A stretch of DNA of 64,000 nucleotides from Argyresthia goedartella. Lineage: Eukaryota > Arthropoda > Insecta > Lepidoptera > Argyresthiidae. The stretch lies in assembly GCA_949825045.1 (NCBI GenBank), contig OX463809.1:3561501-3625500 (forward strand), given 5' to 3'. A program made the position numbers and the translations under genes. The notes beneath the pieces are model-generated. The model was not told the DNA's origin. It saw nothing but the letters and a program-made list of their open reading frames with translations, and did no database searches. Shown here piece by piece: positions 22,311-38,300 of the stretch (within the stretch, counting starts at the first letter, position 1; the number at the start of each line of letters is the position of its first letter).

Positions 22311-22983
22311 ATTTTTTTCATCTTCAAACTCTATTCTGCTCTTGATCTACGTACCTAGTGGACGTACCTCTACTTTATCCTACCGTTTTGTGTTTAGCAC
22401 TGGATAGCTAAACACACGAAACGGTAAGATAAAGTGAAGGTAGCACTGGATAGCTAAACACACGAAACGGTAAGATAAAGTGGAGGTAGCACTGGATAGC
22501 TAAACACACGAAACGGTAAGATAAAGTGAAGGTAGTACTGGATAAACACACGAAACGGTAAGATAAAGTGGAGGTAGCACTGGATAGCTAAACACACGAA
22601 ACGGTAAGATAAGTGGAGGTAGCACTGGGTAGCTAAACACACCAAACGGTAAGATAAAGTAGAAGTAGCACTGAAAAGCTAAACACACCAAACGGTAAGA
22701 TAAGTGGAGGTAGCACTGGGTAGCTAAACACACCAAACGGTAAGATAAAGTAAAGTAGCACTGGAAAGCTAAACACACCAAACGGTAAGATAAGTGCAGG
22801 TAGCACTGGGTAGCTAAACACACCAAACGGTAAGATAAAGTAGAGGTAGCACTGGAAAGCTAAACACACCAAACGGTAAGATAAGTGGAGGTAGCACTGG
22901 AAAGCTAAACACACCAAACGGTAAGATAAAGTAGAGGTAGCACTGGAAAGCTAAACACAATGGAGTTTAAAGATGAAAAAAAT
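22311..22983. mobile_element. Minisatellite bounded by 25-bp inverted repeats
   Basis: Terminal arms 22311-22335 and 22959-22983 are inverted copies with two mismatches (core GATGAAAAAAAT). Between them lies an array of about 13 units of 42-46 bp with the landmark GCTAAACACACSAAACGGTAAGATAA. The first unit (about 22368-22399) is inverted relative to the rest. This is the layout of a non-autonomous element whose interior has become satellite-like. The minus-strand open frames in it are repeat artefacts. Confidence 0.8.
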
Positions 22984-23023
22984 CTTACTTTAATAGTAGT
23001 TTATTTGACTGATACATAATGGA

Positions 23024-23100
23024 GGGCATTAAAACTCGAGAGTGGGTTTATGAAACGAGCCGAAGGCGAGGTTAATAATATCACTAGAGTTTTAATGCCT
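23024..23100. repeat. Short inverted repeat, GGCATTAAAACTC arms
   Basis: Arms at about 23024-23037 and 23087-23100 bracket CGAGCCGAAGGCGAGG. The same type of foldback is widespread in insect genomes as I recall it; its class is unknown to me. Confidence 0.55.
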
Positions 23101-23150
23101 AATAGGTACAGTTATATACACTAGTTTATCTACACTCATATTATAAGCTC

Positions 23151-23641
23151 TCTTTGATGTGTTCAGGAACCGCATGTTTGACCGGCATTGTCGCTCTGCA
23201 GTTGTTTAGCTTGTTCTGTAGTACCAACTTCACAGACAAACTAGGGGCGGCACGCAGGCGGGCGTCGGAGTTCGAAATTTGAATGTCATAATATGTAGAA
23301 AAATTACACATTATGAAACGATTTAATATTCTTTAACAATTTTTATCTACACACAAACCCTCTTTACTGCGTCCAAAAACCGCACGTTAAGATCAGCATA
23401 ATGTTATACCACTTGGTAAAAACCTATTTCTCATCTTAATATTGATACATTATGACCATATTGTATCAATTTTCGACAAATTATGACATTCAAATTTCGA
23501 ACGCCGACGCCCGCCTGCGTGCCGCCCCTAGTTTGTCTGTGAAGTTGGTACTACTGAACAAGCTAAACAAGTGCAGAGCAATTATGAATGCCACCATGCC
23601 GGTCGAACATGCGGTTCCTGAACACATCAAAGTGAGCATAT
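23151..23641. repeat. Large inverted repeat with coding-like arms
   Basis: Arm 1 (about 23151-23303) and arm 2 (about 23469-23641) are inverted copies, differing by a 15-bp indel and scattered substitutions, with a spacer of about 165 bp. In arm 2 (plus strand) and arm 1 (minus strand) the same frame is open and reads SDARLRAAPSLSVKLVL in arm 1 and a near-identical stretch in arm 2, ending in (M/T)PV(K/E)HAVPEHIK. A transcript across both arms would fold into a long hairpin. I do not recognise the peptide. A third, weaker copy of the outer segment lies near 23349-23384. Confidence 0.8.
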
Positions 23642-26439
23642 GTGAGTAAATAAAGTACTATAAAATACTTTAAAGTAGATAAACAACCAGTATCAATCAA
23701 TCACTATGAAGGTTCTATTTACAATAAGTACAACTTAAAGTAAATTAAAATAACAGAATGTTACAATGTTAACAGTCCAAGTTTACAAAATGTATGTGAA
23801 TATAGACTTAACATTTGGGATGGGTAACATTGATGTAACCTGATTTTACAAAACTATCTCAGACCTTCTCCTTATGGGCAATCATAAACGAATAAAAACA
23901 TATTTAATTACCCAAGATACAAATATACAAAATAAAACGATCATATTAACTACACAAAAATGTATTTATTCAATCTGATGGTCGCAATAACATCGAATGA
24001 ATTGTCGTATACATGTCGGTAGGGTCTCGAGCGCGGTGGCGCCACCACGCATCGATTAACCTCAACACAAATGATTTTAAAGCCGTTTCAAATCTGATAC
24101 TTCGTATAAATATTGCATAAAGTTCAGCGTGTTAAAATTTCTCCTATCAACAACTGCGGCGAGACACAATCACAATGCAACTATTAAACATATTTATTTC
24201 AATTAATTTCTCATATTTTCGTATACTTTTTCAGATATATTGTTTTAGAACACATCAACTTAATCACTAGCAAATAAGTTTATTTCGAGACCAATCTATA
24301 GCTAAGAGCTATTAAATACTTTACAGATTAAAAGATTGTCGCTCGCGTATCGTATCGGGGTGGTAGTCTAAACAATTGACAAAACTTACACAAATTAATA
24401 AATCACGTCTAAAATACAGATTAACTTAGATGCTAGGTATTAAAAATATAATATTGTGCTATAAAACGAAGCACCATAAAATAATATTCTTCTGAAATCC
24501 ACAATTCATGGATGAAAACTAACAATTTCTTGTAAATTGTAAGGTCTTTCTATTACATGTGCTGTTCAATAAATAATTACGAAATAACTTTCACGTAAAG
24601 TAGATTAGTCGCCACGTTATTTTCATCCGATATAAGCCTAAACGTTAGAGATCGATATATTGTATAGTGCACTGGAACTTAAGAACACAACCGTCACTCG
24701 AGTAAAACATCGAAGTGCGAACACGTCATGTGCGCCGAGTCTAACAAGCAGCCGACAAAATCCTACACGCGATAGAAAATGGACACAATCAGCACTAATA
24801 TCTAAATACTTACAGCTAAGTATTACACTAGATCCACTTACAAACTATCGTATATTTATATCCACCCTAAGTAGAAAATAATTAAGTGTATTACTGTCGG
24901 GAGAACGTACAGAGTAGCAACAATAACGAGATCCCCGCCAAGTGATGTTTACTACTACATTTTAATAAATTTAATAATACAGCCAAGTAATTACTCGGCA
25001 AAAACTAGTAAAATAAGTATAGATAACACATAATTTCACTTCGACATAGTTAAAAAATAATACTTTAAATAAAATCAAATGTTAGAATATAAAATTATAA
25101 ATAAATGATACAGTCCATAGTTAAAAGTAATAGAAAATTAATACACAGATTACTCTTCAAAAATATTTCTCATCAAGAGTAATGTAAAACGTGTCAGTTC
25201 TTGTTTGGATCAAATCAAGCCAACACTACCGGCACTTTATGAGCTGCCGTATTGACATAGTCTACAGTCGCTGCTCGTATGAGACGCGTCGCATGCGTCG
25301 CCCTCGACAGCGGCGAGACCAGATGTGTCAAGGTCAACACACCCACCGCCATAAAACCGTGTTAGTAGTTGCTCTTATGTTATGTGTAAACATTTGATAA
25401 CAGTGTGTTCATTGATCGATTCTTACACAAACGATATCTTAGACGCAAATGTATCATGCATGACACAACTGACATTGTTTTGTGAACTATATTTTGCAAA
25501 GAATTGTATGAAATGAAAATATTGTGATGTTTCTTGTTACACATAAAAATAAGAGTGCCGTGATTCTTGACCACAAAAATACGTTCCACAAAGATTCTTT
25601 GTTTTGTGGTCAAGAATCACGCACGTTCTTGGCCACAAAAAAAAAGAATCTTTTTATGTTGCGTGGGCCAGTTAATAATACATAAAAGTAAGAGTGAGGC
25701 GCATTCCTTGGCCGGGCTCGGTAGTCACCATAGCGTCCGCTTGAGTAAGTCGTAAGAGGAACATCAGCTAATAATTTATGGCAATATAAAGACTGGAAGC
25801 TGAAAGATTCTCGATTCACTGCCGCGCCCGCAATAACCTGAAACAACAGAATAGATATGTAAAAACATCGATTCAAGGAATCGATCTACTTAATAAAACG
25901 CTAATGCTGACTGACAGACTACGCACAGCCTAAACCAGTGGGCCTATAAACATGAAACAGCGATACAGTTATACTTATACTGTGTAGAGGAGGATTTATT
26001 TAAATTTCTCCAAGGGGGAAAAAAGCCGGGCTGTAATAAAGCTATCAACTCGCTTTTTATCTGTATGTTATTTTTATATATGTAGTAATATATTTGAGTT
26101 TGATAAGACCGAATATCCGGCCATGTTGTAGTTTTACATGTCGCGGGCGACAGACAGTACTTCACTTATTCGCGAGCTAATCTTGCCAAGTCACGCATTC
26201 TTTCCTCTTTTTTCAGTCAAATTGCGTTACTAATAATCTGTATTTAAAAAAATTGGTTCAACCAAAGCACAAGATGGCACCTTATAAATCGCATGTAATT
26301 TGTCTTTTCTTGACATATTAGTTACCTTCGCAGTTATTAATTTGAGACCTGTTTCGTTTATACTTGTCCAATTTTATTGGTGACGATTTTATCTATAATT
26401 TTCATTATTAGCTGAAAACGAATTATTCAAAATTCACAA
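23642..26439. other. Gene-poor AT-rich region downstream of extradenticle
   Basis: I see no supported coding exon. It may include the extradenticle 3' untranslated region or distal poly(A) sites, since that gene ends at 26855 on the minus strand, but none can be assigned. A hairpin at 25560-25620 is annotated separately. Confidence 0.5.
25560..25620. repeat. Perfect 19-bp inverted repeat
   Basis: Arms GTGATTCTTGACCACAAAA (25560-25578) and its complement (25602-25620). A related direct copy of the flank ACATAAAA(A/G)TAAGAGTG recurs near 25679, so this is part of a small repeated unit. Confidence 0.8.
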
Positions 26440-26705
26440 GAATCGTGCAGTTTTTGCCCACGTCCTTGAAATTTGGTATGGTCTACAGGATTTAGGAAAC
26501 CGCCTAAAGCAACTTGTGCGCGACCCCTGGTGGCTTATTTGGCGAACCTATAAAAAGTGGTATTACTCAAGGTTTAGTGTCTAATGAAAGTCCATCTATT
26601 AAAAATCCTTATATGAAACGATTTATAGCAACCAGGCCACCAAAGGTCGCGCGCACAAGTTGCTTGCGGTGGTTTCTTAAAGACTTGACACAAAATGCAC
26701 GATTC
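26440..26705. mobile_element. TIR element (MITE), 266 bp
   Basis: The ends GAATCGTGCA and TGCACGATTC are followed inward by further inverted homology (AAGCAACTTGTGCGCG near 26508 and its complement near 26650), giving arms of 70-100 bp with indels. The interior is non-coding. Confidence 0.7.
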
Positions 26706-26719
26706 TTAGCTTTATTTGC

Positions 26720-26780
26720 TATTCGGTATTCGGCCGAATACTCTGCAACATTATGCCGAATACCGAATAGTTGCCGAATA
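26720..26780. repeat. ATTCGGTATTCGG palindromic repeat
   Basis: TATTCGGTATTCGGCCGAAT and the opposed GCCGAATACCGAATA form a compact foldback 75 bp beyond the extradenticle stop codon. Confidence 0.65.
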
Positions 26781-26854
26781 TTGTAGATATTTGTGTGCAT
26801 TAAAGAAATTAGGAATAATAGATCGGGTAGTAACCTGCTCTGCCCCTACGGCGA

Positions 26855-32146
<5,292 letters not shown>

Positions 32147-32896
32147 TTCTACACAAATAATTCACAAACCATATAAACACCTAAGCCTACACGTATACAG
32201 ATTTTGTACGTAGTTGAAGATTTGTTTGGGGAACGAACACGGATCAATAAATATCCGGGGTGAGCTTCACTGAGATAAAATCTAAGAAAAATAGACAGCT
32301 TCCTCAGCCAGCCATAAAATGGCCGACTTTCTCCTTTGTGCTGTCAAAAGTTGAAATATATCAATTTCAAAAAGAAAACAAATAATTAAAACGGTTTTTG
32401 TCTCTCTCTCACTCACCAATTTACAGTAATTAGACAGAGAAACCAAATAAATGTTGCCATAACACAAAGAAAATTATCCAAAATGACTTTCATCGAGAAA
32501 TTGTGAACGCTGCCATACAAACGTCAAATTAAAGTGTGGTCCGAAATACATTTGGTAGCTACACTTGACTATTTACTGTATTCTTCGATATTTAACAAAT
32601 TTCATTAATCTCCTATGAATTCGGTTAACTTGCTGGTCTGCAGAAATTCATAAATCGTCTTTTGCTGATGCAATTCATAGGATAGATGGTTAAATTTACT
32701 CCAGACCAAATACTTTTTCCTTAAGTTAATTTTCAGATGTATTATTGGTAAAATAATACATCTGAAAATTGGAACGACCCTTATCCGTCATATTCCACGC
32801 ACGCGATTCTTGAATTTCATCATCTTCAGCAACAGCAACCACGCGAACAAATATGCTAATTACCGGCTAACATATGTGGTTCTCAGTTCAAGATAA
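32147..32896. promoter_or_regulatory. Shared divergent promoter region of exd and GlyRS
   Basis: About 750 bp separate the two divergent start codons, so both 5' UTRs and core promoters must lie here unless 5' exons lie farther away. A perfect 19-bp stem with a 5-base loop is at 32728-32770 (arms AATTTTCAGATGTATTATT and complement). No TATA box could be assigned with confidence. Confidence 0.6.
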
Positions 32897-35098
32897 ATGA
32901 GAAACATTTTAGCCCTAGTTTATAAATGTAGTGGACTTCGTAAGCATCTGCCAGTCGCACTATATCAGCTGAGACTTTCACACTACCAACCGCAGTGGGG
33001 AGGCAATAAACTTCATCGAAAGATCAAAATACCAAATCCCCAACGAGAGATCATCATGGCAGATCCAAAGATCGAGGAGATCCTCGCGCCGCTGCGCGCT
33101 CTTGTCAAGGAGCAAGGTGACTTGGTAAGAAAACTGAAACAAGACAAAGCGCCAGAAATTGACGTCAAGAGAGCCGTCGCCGAATTAAAGACAAGGAAGA
33201 AAGTCCTGGAAGACAAAGAACTAAGTCTGGCACCTACAGAAGAACTGTTTGACCGTGCCAAAATGGAGGACCTCATCAAGAGAAGGTTCTTCTATGACCA
33301 ATCCTTTGCCATCTATGGCGGTATCACTGGCCAATTTGACTTTGGCCCCATGGGATGTGCGCTCAAGAGCAACATGATACAGCTGTGGAGAAAGTATTTC
33401 ATTCTTCAGGAACAAATGCTGGAGGTGGACTGCTCTATACTGACTCCGGAACCTGTGCTGAAAGCATCTGGGCATGTTGAAAGGTTTGCAGATCTCATGA
33501 CCAAGGATATCAAGTCTGGGGAGTGCTTCAGGTTAGACCATCTCATCAAAGCCCATCTTGAAAAAATAAAAAGTGAGAAGAACATTAAAGCAGAGTTGAA
33601 GGCAGAAATTGAGGATATCCTAGTGAAGCTGGATGGAATGACGGCTGATGACATGTCTGCACTAATGCAGAGATTCAACATGAAGTCTCCTGTCAGTGGC
33701 AATGACCTCACTCCACCCATTGAGTTCAACCTGATGTTCAACACTCAAATTGGACCATCTGGACTTGTCAAGGGTTTCCTAAGACCAGAGACAGCTCAAG
33801 GCATCTTCGTCAATTTCAAACGCTTACTGGAGTTCAACCAGGGCCGCCTGCCGTTTGCTGCTGCTCAGATTGGCAATTCCTTCAGGAATGAAATATCTCC
33901 CCGCTCTGGCCTGCTCAGAGTGAGAGAGTTCACCATGTGTGAAATAGAACACTTCTGTGACTCTAAGGATCATCCAAAGTTTCAGTCAGTTAAGGATACA
34001 CCAATGCTGCTGTACTCAGCTGATAGCCAAGAACAGGGAAGGCCCACAGAGATCACCACTATTGGAGAAGCGGTCAGTAAAGGAATTGTCAATAATGAAA
34101 CCCTTGGATACTTCATGGCTCGGATTCAGCTCTACCTGCTAGCTGTAGGGATTGAGCCCAAGAAGCTGAGATTCAGACAACATATGGGAAATGAAATGGC
34201 TCATTATGCTTGTGACTGTTGGGATGCTGAAATCCTGTCAAGTTATGGTTGGATTGAATGTGTGGGCTGTGCTGATAGATCTGCCTATGACCTCACCCAG
34301 CACACCAAAGCAACCGGTGTAAGATTAGCTGCTGAAAAGAAGTTGCCAGCTCCCAAGCAGATTGAGGTAATTGAGGCTGTGGCCAACAAAGCTGCTATTG
34401 GCAAAGAGTTTAAGAAAGATGCCAAAGTTATCAATGATGCCTTGGCTGCCATGGAGAATGCTGATCTGGAAGATATGCACAGCGAGCTGGAGGCAGCAGG
34501 AAAATATGTCTTGTCCACTTCTATTGGAGAATTCAAACTGACTTCCAATCTTGTCAGTGTGAAGAAAACTCAGAAGACAGTTCATGTGGAAGAGATAATC
34601 CCTAGTGTGATTGAACCTTCATTTGGAATTGGTAGAATCCTGTACTGTATTCTGGAACACAGCTTCAAGATGCGAGATGGTGATGAACAGAGGACGTACT
34701 TTGCCCTGCCTGCCTCTGTGGCTCCAATGAAATGTGCTGTCCTGCCCCTGAGTGGTAATCCTGAGTTCCAGCCATTTGTAAGAGATCTCTCCCAAGAACT
34801 GACCCTAGTTGATATTACTCACAAAGTGGACGACTCTTCTGGATCAATTGGTCGTAGATATGCTAGAACTGATGAATTGGGTGTCCCCTATGCTGTCACT
34901 GTCGACTTTGATACTATCAAAGATCCTCACTCAGTGACTTTACGAGAAAGGGATAGTATGGGGCAAGTTCGGTTGCCATTAGTTGATGTTGCTACAGTGG
35001 TGAGAGACCTGTCTAGCAGTAAGATATCTTGGGCGGCCGTGGAGCAGAAGTACCCCAAGTTTGAACAACAAGAGAATGCTAAAGGCGCAGCTGCTTAG
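32897..35098 (+). CDS. GlyRS: Glycyl-tRNA synthetase, dual mitochondrial/cytosolic form, 733 aa
   Basis: Class II synthetase that charges tRNA-Gly. Residues 1-53 are basic with no acidic residue before Glu51 ([18 protein letters not shown]...), a typical mitochondrial leader. Met54 at 33056 (context ATCATGG) starts the cytosolic form [15 protein letters not shown] domain (about 60-110) precedes the catalytic core. The core shows [13 protein letters not shown] (motif 1 region), [17 protein letters not shown] (motif 2) and [15 protein letters not shown] (motif 3). The anticodon-binding domain follows near 610-720. The first ATG is in a weaker context than Met54, so leaky scanning could yield both forms. 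The gene has no intron over 2.2 kb. Length matches the eukaryotic alpha2-type enzyme. Poly(A) signal at 35167. Confidence 0.96.
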   Translation: MRNILALVYKCSGLRKHLPVALYQLRLSHYQPQWGGNKLHRKIKIPNPQREIIMADPKIEEILAPLRALVKEQGDLVRKLKQDKAPEIDVKRAVAELKTRKKVLEDKELSLAPTEELFDRAKMEDLIKRRFFYDQSFAIYGGITGQFDFGPMGCALKSNMIQLWRKYFILQEQMLEVDCSILTPEPVLKASGHVERFADLMTKDIKSGECFRLDHLIKAHLEKIKSEKNIKAELKAEIEDILVKLDGMTADDMSALMQRFNMKSPVSGNDLTPPIEFNLMFNTQIGPSGLVKGFLRPETAQGIFVNFKRLLEFNQGRLPFAAAQIGNSFRNEISPRSGLLRVREFTMCEIEHFCDSKDHPKFQSVKDTPMLLYSADSQEQGRPTEITTIGEAVSKGIVNNETLGYFMARIQLYLLAVGIEPKKLRFRQHMGNEMAHYACDCWDAEILSSYGWIECVGCADRSAYDLTQHTKATGVRLAAEKKLPAPKQIEVIEAVANKAAIGKEFKKDAKVINDALAAMENADLEDMHSELEAAGKYVLSTSIGEFKLTSNLVSVKKTQKTVHVEEIIPSVIEPSFGIGRILYCILEHSFKMRDGDEQRTYFALPASVAPMKCAVLPLSGNPEFQPFVRDLSQELTLVDITHKVDDSSGSIGRRYARTDELGVPYAVTVDFDTIKDPHSVTLRERDSMGQVRLPLVDVATVVRDLSSSKISWAAVEQKYPKFEQQENAKGAAA

Positions 35099-35166
35099 AT
35101 TTGACGCAAATTAGTGTTTGTGCAACTGCCTGCTTTTGTCACTAATTGTTGATATTATTTGTGGCA

Positions 35167-35172
35167 AATAAA
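35167..35172 (+). terminator. Poly(A) signal AATAAA of GlyRS
   Basis: AATAAA 69 bp after the GlyRS stop codon, followed by a T/G-rich stretch (TTTATTTATTTTGATG). Confidence 0.8.
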
Positions 35173-35315
35173 GTTTATTTATTTTGATGTAAGCTTAGTT
35201 GTTGTTTTCTTAAATAGTTTTGGGATTTTGTAAGTAATGTAACAAAACAAAAATTAGAACGTAATTTAGTTTTAATTGTCACGAGTTAATATCGATCTGT
35301 CTTAACGGCGTGTCA

Positions 35316-38300
35316 TTATCTGTTGCGGCGGTCTCTGGAACGTGAGCGGCGGCGTTGGCGGTCGCGTTGGTGGTCCCGGTCGCGGCGGTCGCGTGAGCCC
35401 TCGCCCCCGCGCCGCGAGTGCGAGTGAGACCGTGATCTGTCTCTGTCGCGGTCCTCACGTTTGAATCCCTTGTCCTTGTCTTCACGCTTGAAATCTCTGT
35501 CGTCGCGCCTGAATCTGTCCTTGGTATTTGAATATCTGTAAATAGTACAGTTTGTATCAACACAAAAAAGGCAAACAACGCAATCGCGCATGTATATACG
35601 ATTTTTGCAACCTTGAAAATCCTACGCTACTCCCATGGTGCTAGAAAATCTGCGAAATTCTGGTACTAACTGGCATAACCCCCCTTTTCCCCTTGTGGGA
35701 GCAAATTTCGATTAAAACTACTCAGACGACGTTTCATATCAAAAAATTACCTCCTGCCAAATTACAGCTTAATAAGTTTTTTATGTCCTTACAAAGTTCA
35801 ACATCCCATCACCCCCCTTTAGCGGGGAAATTTGAAAAATAACTTGCTTAGTTGACGTCTCCTTACTATAAACTACCTATTTGCAAAATGACAGCATAAT
35901 GGGTCAAGTAGTTTTTGATTTTCATATAATCTGTAACCTGCCATTTCCCACCCTTAGAGGACGAATTTCGCCAAATCCCTTCATAAGCTACCCTCTGCCC
36001 TTTTCTGGCAAGGCAAGTTGAAGTGGTGCGACATCCTCAAAAGAACCACTGAATAGACCTAGCTGGCATTTTCCTTGATCCAAACTCCAAACCAAGAAGT
36101 AGTAAACGCTGGCGAGGAGATCTTGATGAACATCTACGGAGGAGATAAAGGAATGCTGAACACTCTACGATACACAACATTTGTAAAATCGGCAGCAAGG
36201 GCCAAAGTCAACCTTGCCGTGTTTTTATAAAATGTACTAATAATAATGAAAGATTACTTATAGCTATGCTCCTCATTTTTGCCCTCTAACAACCTCTAAT
36301 GAAGAATCCATAGACAATCTTGAATCACATGCTGAATTCTATAATTTTTCATATCTTAGTAAGAACCAGAACAAATTCAACTTGATAACTTGGCGTAACT
36401 CGCACAAGGAACGTGAGATAAGGATCTCGCCGATGTCGTCTGTGTAGTCAATTATGAAACTATACTCAACTATTACCCTAATCATTCATGGAGTAGTTAT
36501 GTAATTTCACCGGTCTGAGGCCTTATGGGTGAATAGGCTCTTATTAACTATAAATTAAATATTTAAAAAGCACCTCCAATACATTATTGAAAACTACTGC
36601 TAAAATTTGGTTCACTTGTTTCCTCTTTAAGCTGGTAACTTTTGAACTGCTGAACTGGTTTTAATAAAATATATTTAAGAACCATTGTAGTGAATTCGAC
36701 TACCAATACTCACTATTCCTTGTTAATGTGATACGAAAAAAAAAAAACTTATGGAGATTTGATTTTTGGGAAAACGCGAGTTTGGGAAAAATGTTAAAAA
36801 AAATAACAAACTACTTACCAATATCTACATAATACTAAAAATAATGCTTTATATAAATATGTAACATATACATAAATAGTGGAAACAAATAAATACTAAT
36901 ACTTATCATGGAAGAGATAGATAGTGTTCTTTGAAACAACTTTTAAAAGTGTGAATTGACGTACTGTCTCTGATCAGGGGAACAAGAAGAGACTGGGCAA
37001 GCGTGATTTTTGTCTGACGAGGCAGGAAGTTTTGAAGACGCTCGAGGGAGTGGAAAGTTGCAAAGACAGTCCAAGGGTGTACCCAGGATTTCAGCTAGGG
37101 GGGGCAGCTCATACCTGTTTCGAGAAGATGGTCGGTCAGGTATATTGAAACAAAAAAATCATGGAAATTGACTTTTATTAGTATAGTAGGTATAGTATAT
37201 AGTAGGTAACACGTTTTTATTTGCCACTACTTGCCAGGAAAATTGACGTTTATTTTATCTTCTGGGGGGGGGGGGGGGGGGGGGCAGCAGCTCCCCCCTG
37301 CCCCTACCTGGGTACGCCCATAAGACTCGTCTACTAACCTCGCTGACATGCTCTGACCGGGACAACTGGTTATCAAACATAACTCCTAGATTTTTGGCCT
37401 TGGTGCTGGATGAGATTACGGTTCCATCATAGGTTACAGGAGCAATAGAAATATGCTGTATCAAGTTAAGGGAGTACCAGGAACCAATAATCATAGCCTG
37501 TGACTTAGTAGGGTTGACAAGGAGACCATGAGACGAGGCCCAAACCATGATCTTCTCGAGATCGGCATTTTATACCTCTACAGCTGGTGCCATATCACAG
37601 GGGGGAAAATGGCGGTATATCTGAAGATCGTCGGCGTAAAGATGATATGATGAGGAGAGGACATCTGAGATGGAATTAATGAAGATAGAGAAAAGAAGAG
37701 GGGAGAGTATACCAGCCTGGGGGATTCCCGCAAAGAGATCACCGTTGAAGTCGTCTCCGACGTTATACGCTGCTGGTGACCTCGGGTAAGTACTTGTATA
37801 AGACACATTGAATTTGGGGGAGGGGGGCGTGGAGGGGGGGAGGGGTGGGGGAGGGGAGGTCCCCCCACCTACCCCCCCTTTTAGGAAACCACTAGTTTTT
37901 ATGTTATGGAGGGCCAAAGATTGAAGAAAATGCCTACATTTTTTGGATTTCGGGGGAGTTGGAGGAGGAGAGGGGTTGGAGGAGGGGTTGCCAAGAGTAG
38001 GGGGTCGCCTCGCTCCGCTCCGCTTCGCTCCGGCTCCCGGGTCTGCTGTAACGTGTGAACCTAACAAACCTATCTTTAGTTTTTAAACAGGAAGTGACCT
38101 AAAGCAACCAATTTGGTTCTGATAAACTCCATAAAGTAGTTAGTAAGTAAACAAAGCCAAAGTCGTCCAGAGAATCACGGATAAAACGAGAGCGCAACAG
38201 AACATTCACGAAACACGGAAGGAATCGGAATGAAATGAGCAAGTAGGGGGACGCCTCGCTCCGCTCCGGCTCCCGGGTCTGCTGTAACGTGTGAACCTAA

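Noticed and set aside
22454..22917. Overlapping minus-strand ORFs with repeated CYLHLSYRLVC-type peptides
   Set aside because: They are translations of the 46-bp minisatellite; unit length changes shift the frame repeatedly.
22386..22960. CRISPR-like array
   Set aside because: Units are contiguous without unique spacers, in an animal genome; it is a minisatellite.
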